From assembly GCF_002920635.1 (NCBI RefSeq), contig NZ_PQSR01000024.1, positions 22,647-86,646 of the forward strand: 64,000 nt of DNA, read 5' to 3'. How positions within the stretch are numbered: position 1 is the stretch's first letter; the number at the start of each line of letters is the position of its first letter. Shown in pieces: positions 63,792 to 64,000 of this stretch. Both the position numbers and the translations under genes were made by a program. This DNA is from Streptomyces sp. Ru72 (GTDB lineage Bacteria; Actinomycetota; Actinomycetes; Streptomycetales; Streptomycetaceae). The notes under the pieces were generated by a model. The model had not been told where the DNA came from and did no database searches. It saw only the letters and a program-made list of their open reading frames with translations.

Positions 63792-64000
63792 TCAGGTGTC
63801 AGGGCGACCGGGCACCGGACGAGGGTCTTCCAGACGTAGCACGAGGGCACGTAGGGCATGGAGTTCGGCGTCCAGGGCCTGCGCACCTTGGCGGGTGAGG
63901 GCGATCCAGGTTCGGGGGCGCCGCCCGGCGTAGCCCTTCTCCACGGTGATCATTCCCGACTCCTCCAGCACCTTCAGGTGCCGGGAGAGGTTTCCGTCGG
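63792..64000 (-). CDS. Winged-helix transcriptional regulator, partial
   Basis: The minus strand at the window edge reads DGNLSRHLKVLEESGMITVE, then KGYAGRRPRTWIALTRQGAQ and a short tail ending PGRPDT. The NLSRHLKVLEE helix and the RPRTW wing are typical of ArsR/PadR-like small winged-helix regulators (HTH_34 type). The N-terminal part is beyond the window. Stop at 63792. Confidence 0.75.
   Translation of the reverse strand, partial: DGNLSRHLKVLEESGMITVEKGYAGRRPRTWIALTRQGAQALDAELHALRALVLRLEDPRPVPGRPDT

Overview
The window reads as high-GC Streptomyces chromosome. Third codon positions are almost all G or C, GTG starts are common, and the content is typical of the genus: two spore-pigment transcription units (whiE type), MsiK, mycothiol MshA, PhoR-PhoP beside PhoU, CarD and CdgB. 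From memory of S. coelicolor A3(2), the core gene order resembles the SCO4290 to SCO4204 stretch. Two things stand out: accessory DNA sits between the SoxR-box quinone reductase and msiK, and a remodelled patch follows gpmA.

Region by region. 1-3.3 kb: end of a glucosyl-3-phosphoglycerate synthase, then trehalose genes otsA and otsB facing each other. 3.4-8 kb: amino-sugar use, with a sugar-binding lipoprotein divergent from nagK-nagA around two abutting DasR-type sites, then a PfkB sugar kinase. 8-17.9 kb: a secreted I36-type inhibitor, a membrane-anchored CBM protein, the diguanylate cyclase CdgB, a flavin reductase, ArfB, TerD, a SoxR-box quinone reductase, a pentapeptide-repeat protein, a 265-bp degenerate tandem repeat, a 61-aa acidic peptide and a PP2C phosphatase. 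17.9-25 kb: a GH84 hexosaminidase fused to a YVTN propeller, bracketed by two decayed IS701-type elements, then a GNAT enzyme and a large BNR/Asp-box secreted protein. 25-29 kb: FAD oxidoreductase, rhomboid-like protein, APH(6)-like kinase, beta-helix lipoprotein. 29.3-37.7 kb: complete whiE-type spore-pigment cluster with an extra O-methyltransferase and an apparent one-base frameshift in the last cyclase. 37.8-39.6 kb: two neighbouring genes sharing a C-terminal beta-rich module. 39.7-40.2 kb: RepSA relic beside tRNA-Thr. 40.4-59.9 kb: mostly housekeeping (msiK, a sugar nucleotidyltransferase, rlmB, cysS, ispF-ispD, carD, phoP-phoR, phoU, small metal-binding proteins, mshA, ybjN-like, MFS, gpmA). 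59.9-64 kb: scar of integrative elements, with a copy of the gpmA 3' end, a truncated SDR, an SDR/TetR pair, an L7/L12-like protein, a frameshifted integrase tail and a partial winged-helix regulator.

How the parts fit. GlcNAc handling links the DasR-type sites at nagKA, a similar site before msiK (the shared ATPase of sugar ABC importers), the GH84 enzyme and a dead LPMO fragment: an amino-sugar scavenging theme. Phosphate control is seen in a three-unit PHO box between phoR and phoU. Development is represented by CdgB and the pigment cluster. At least 13 genes have a TANNNT -10 hexamer 6-7 nt before the start codon, so leaderless transcription is probably common here. All functional calls come from reading the translated sequence and remembered family features; no database search was run.
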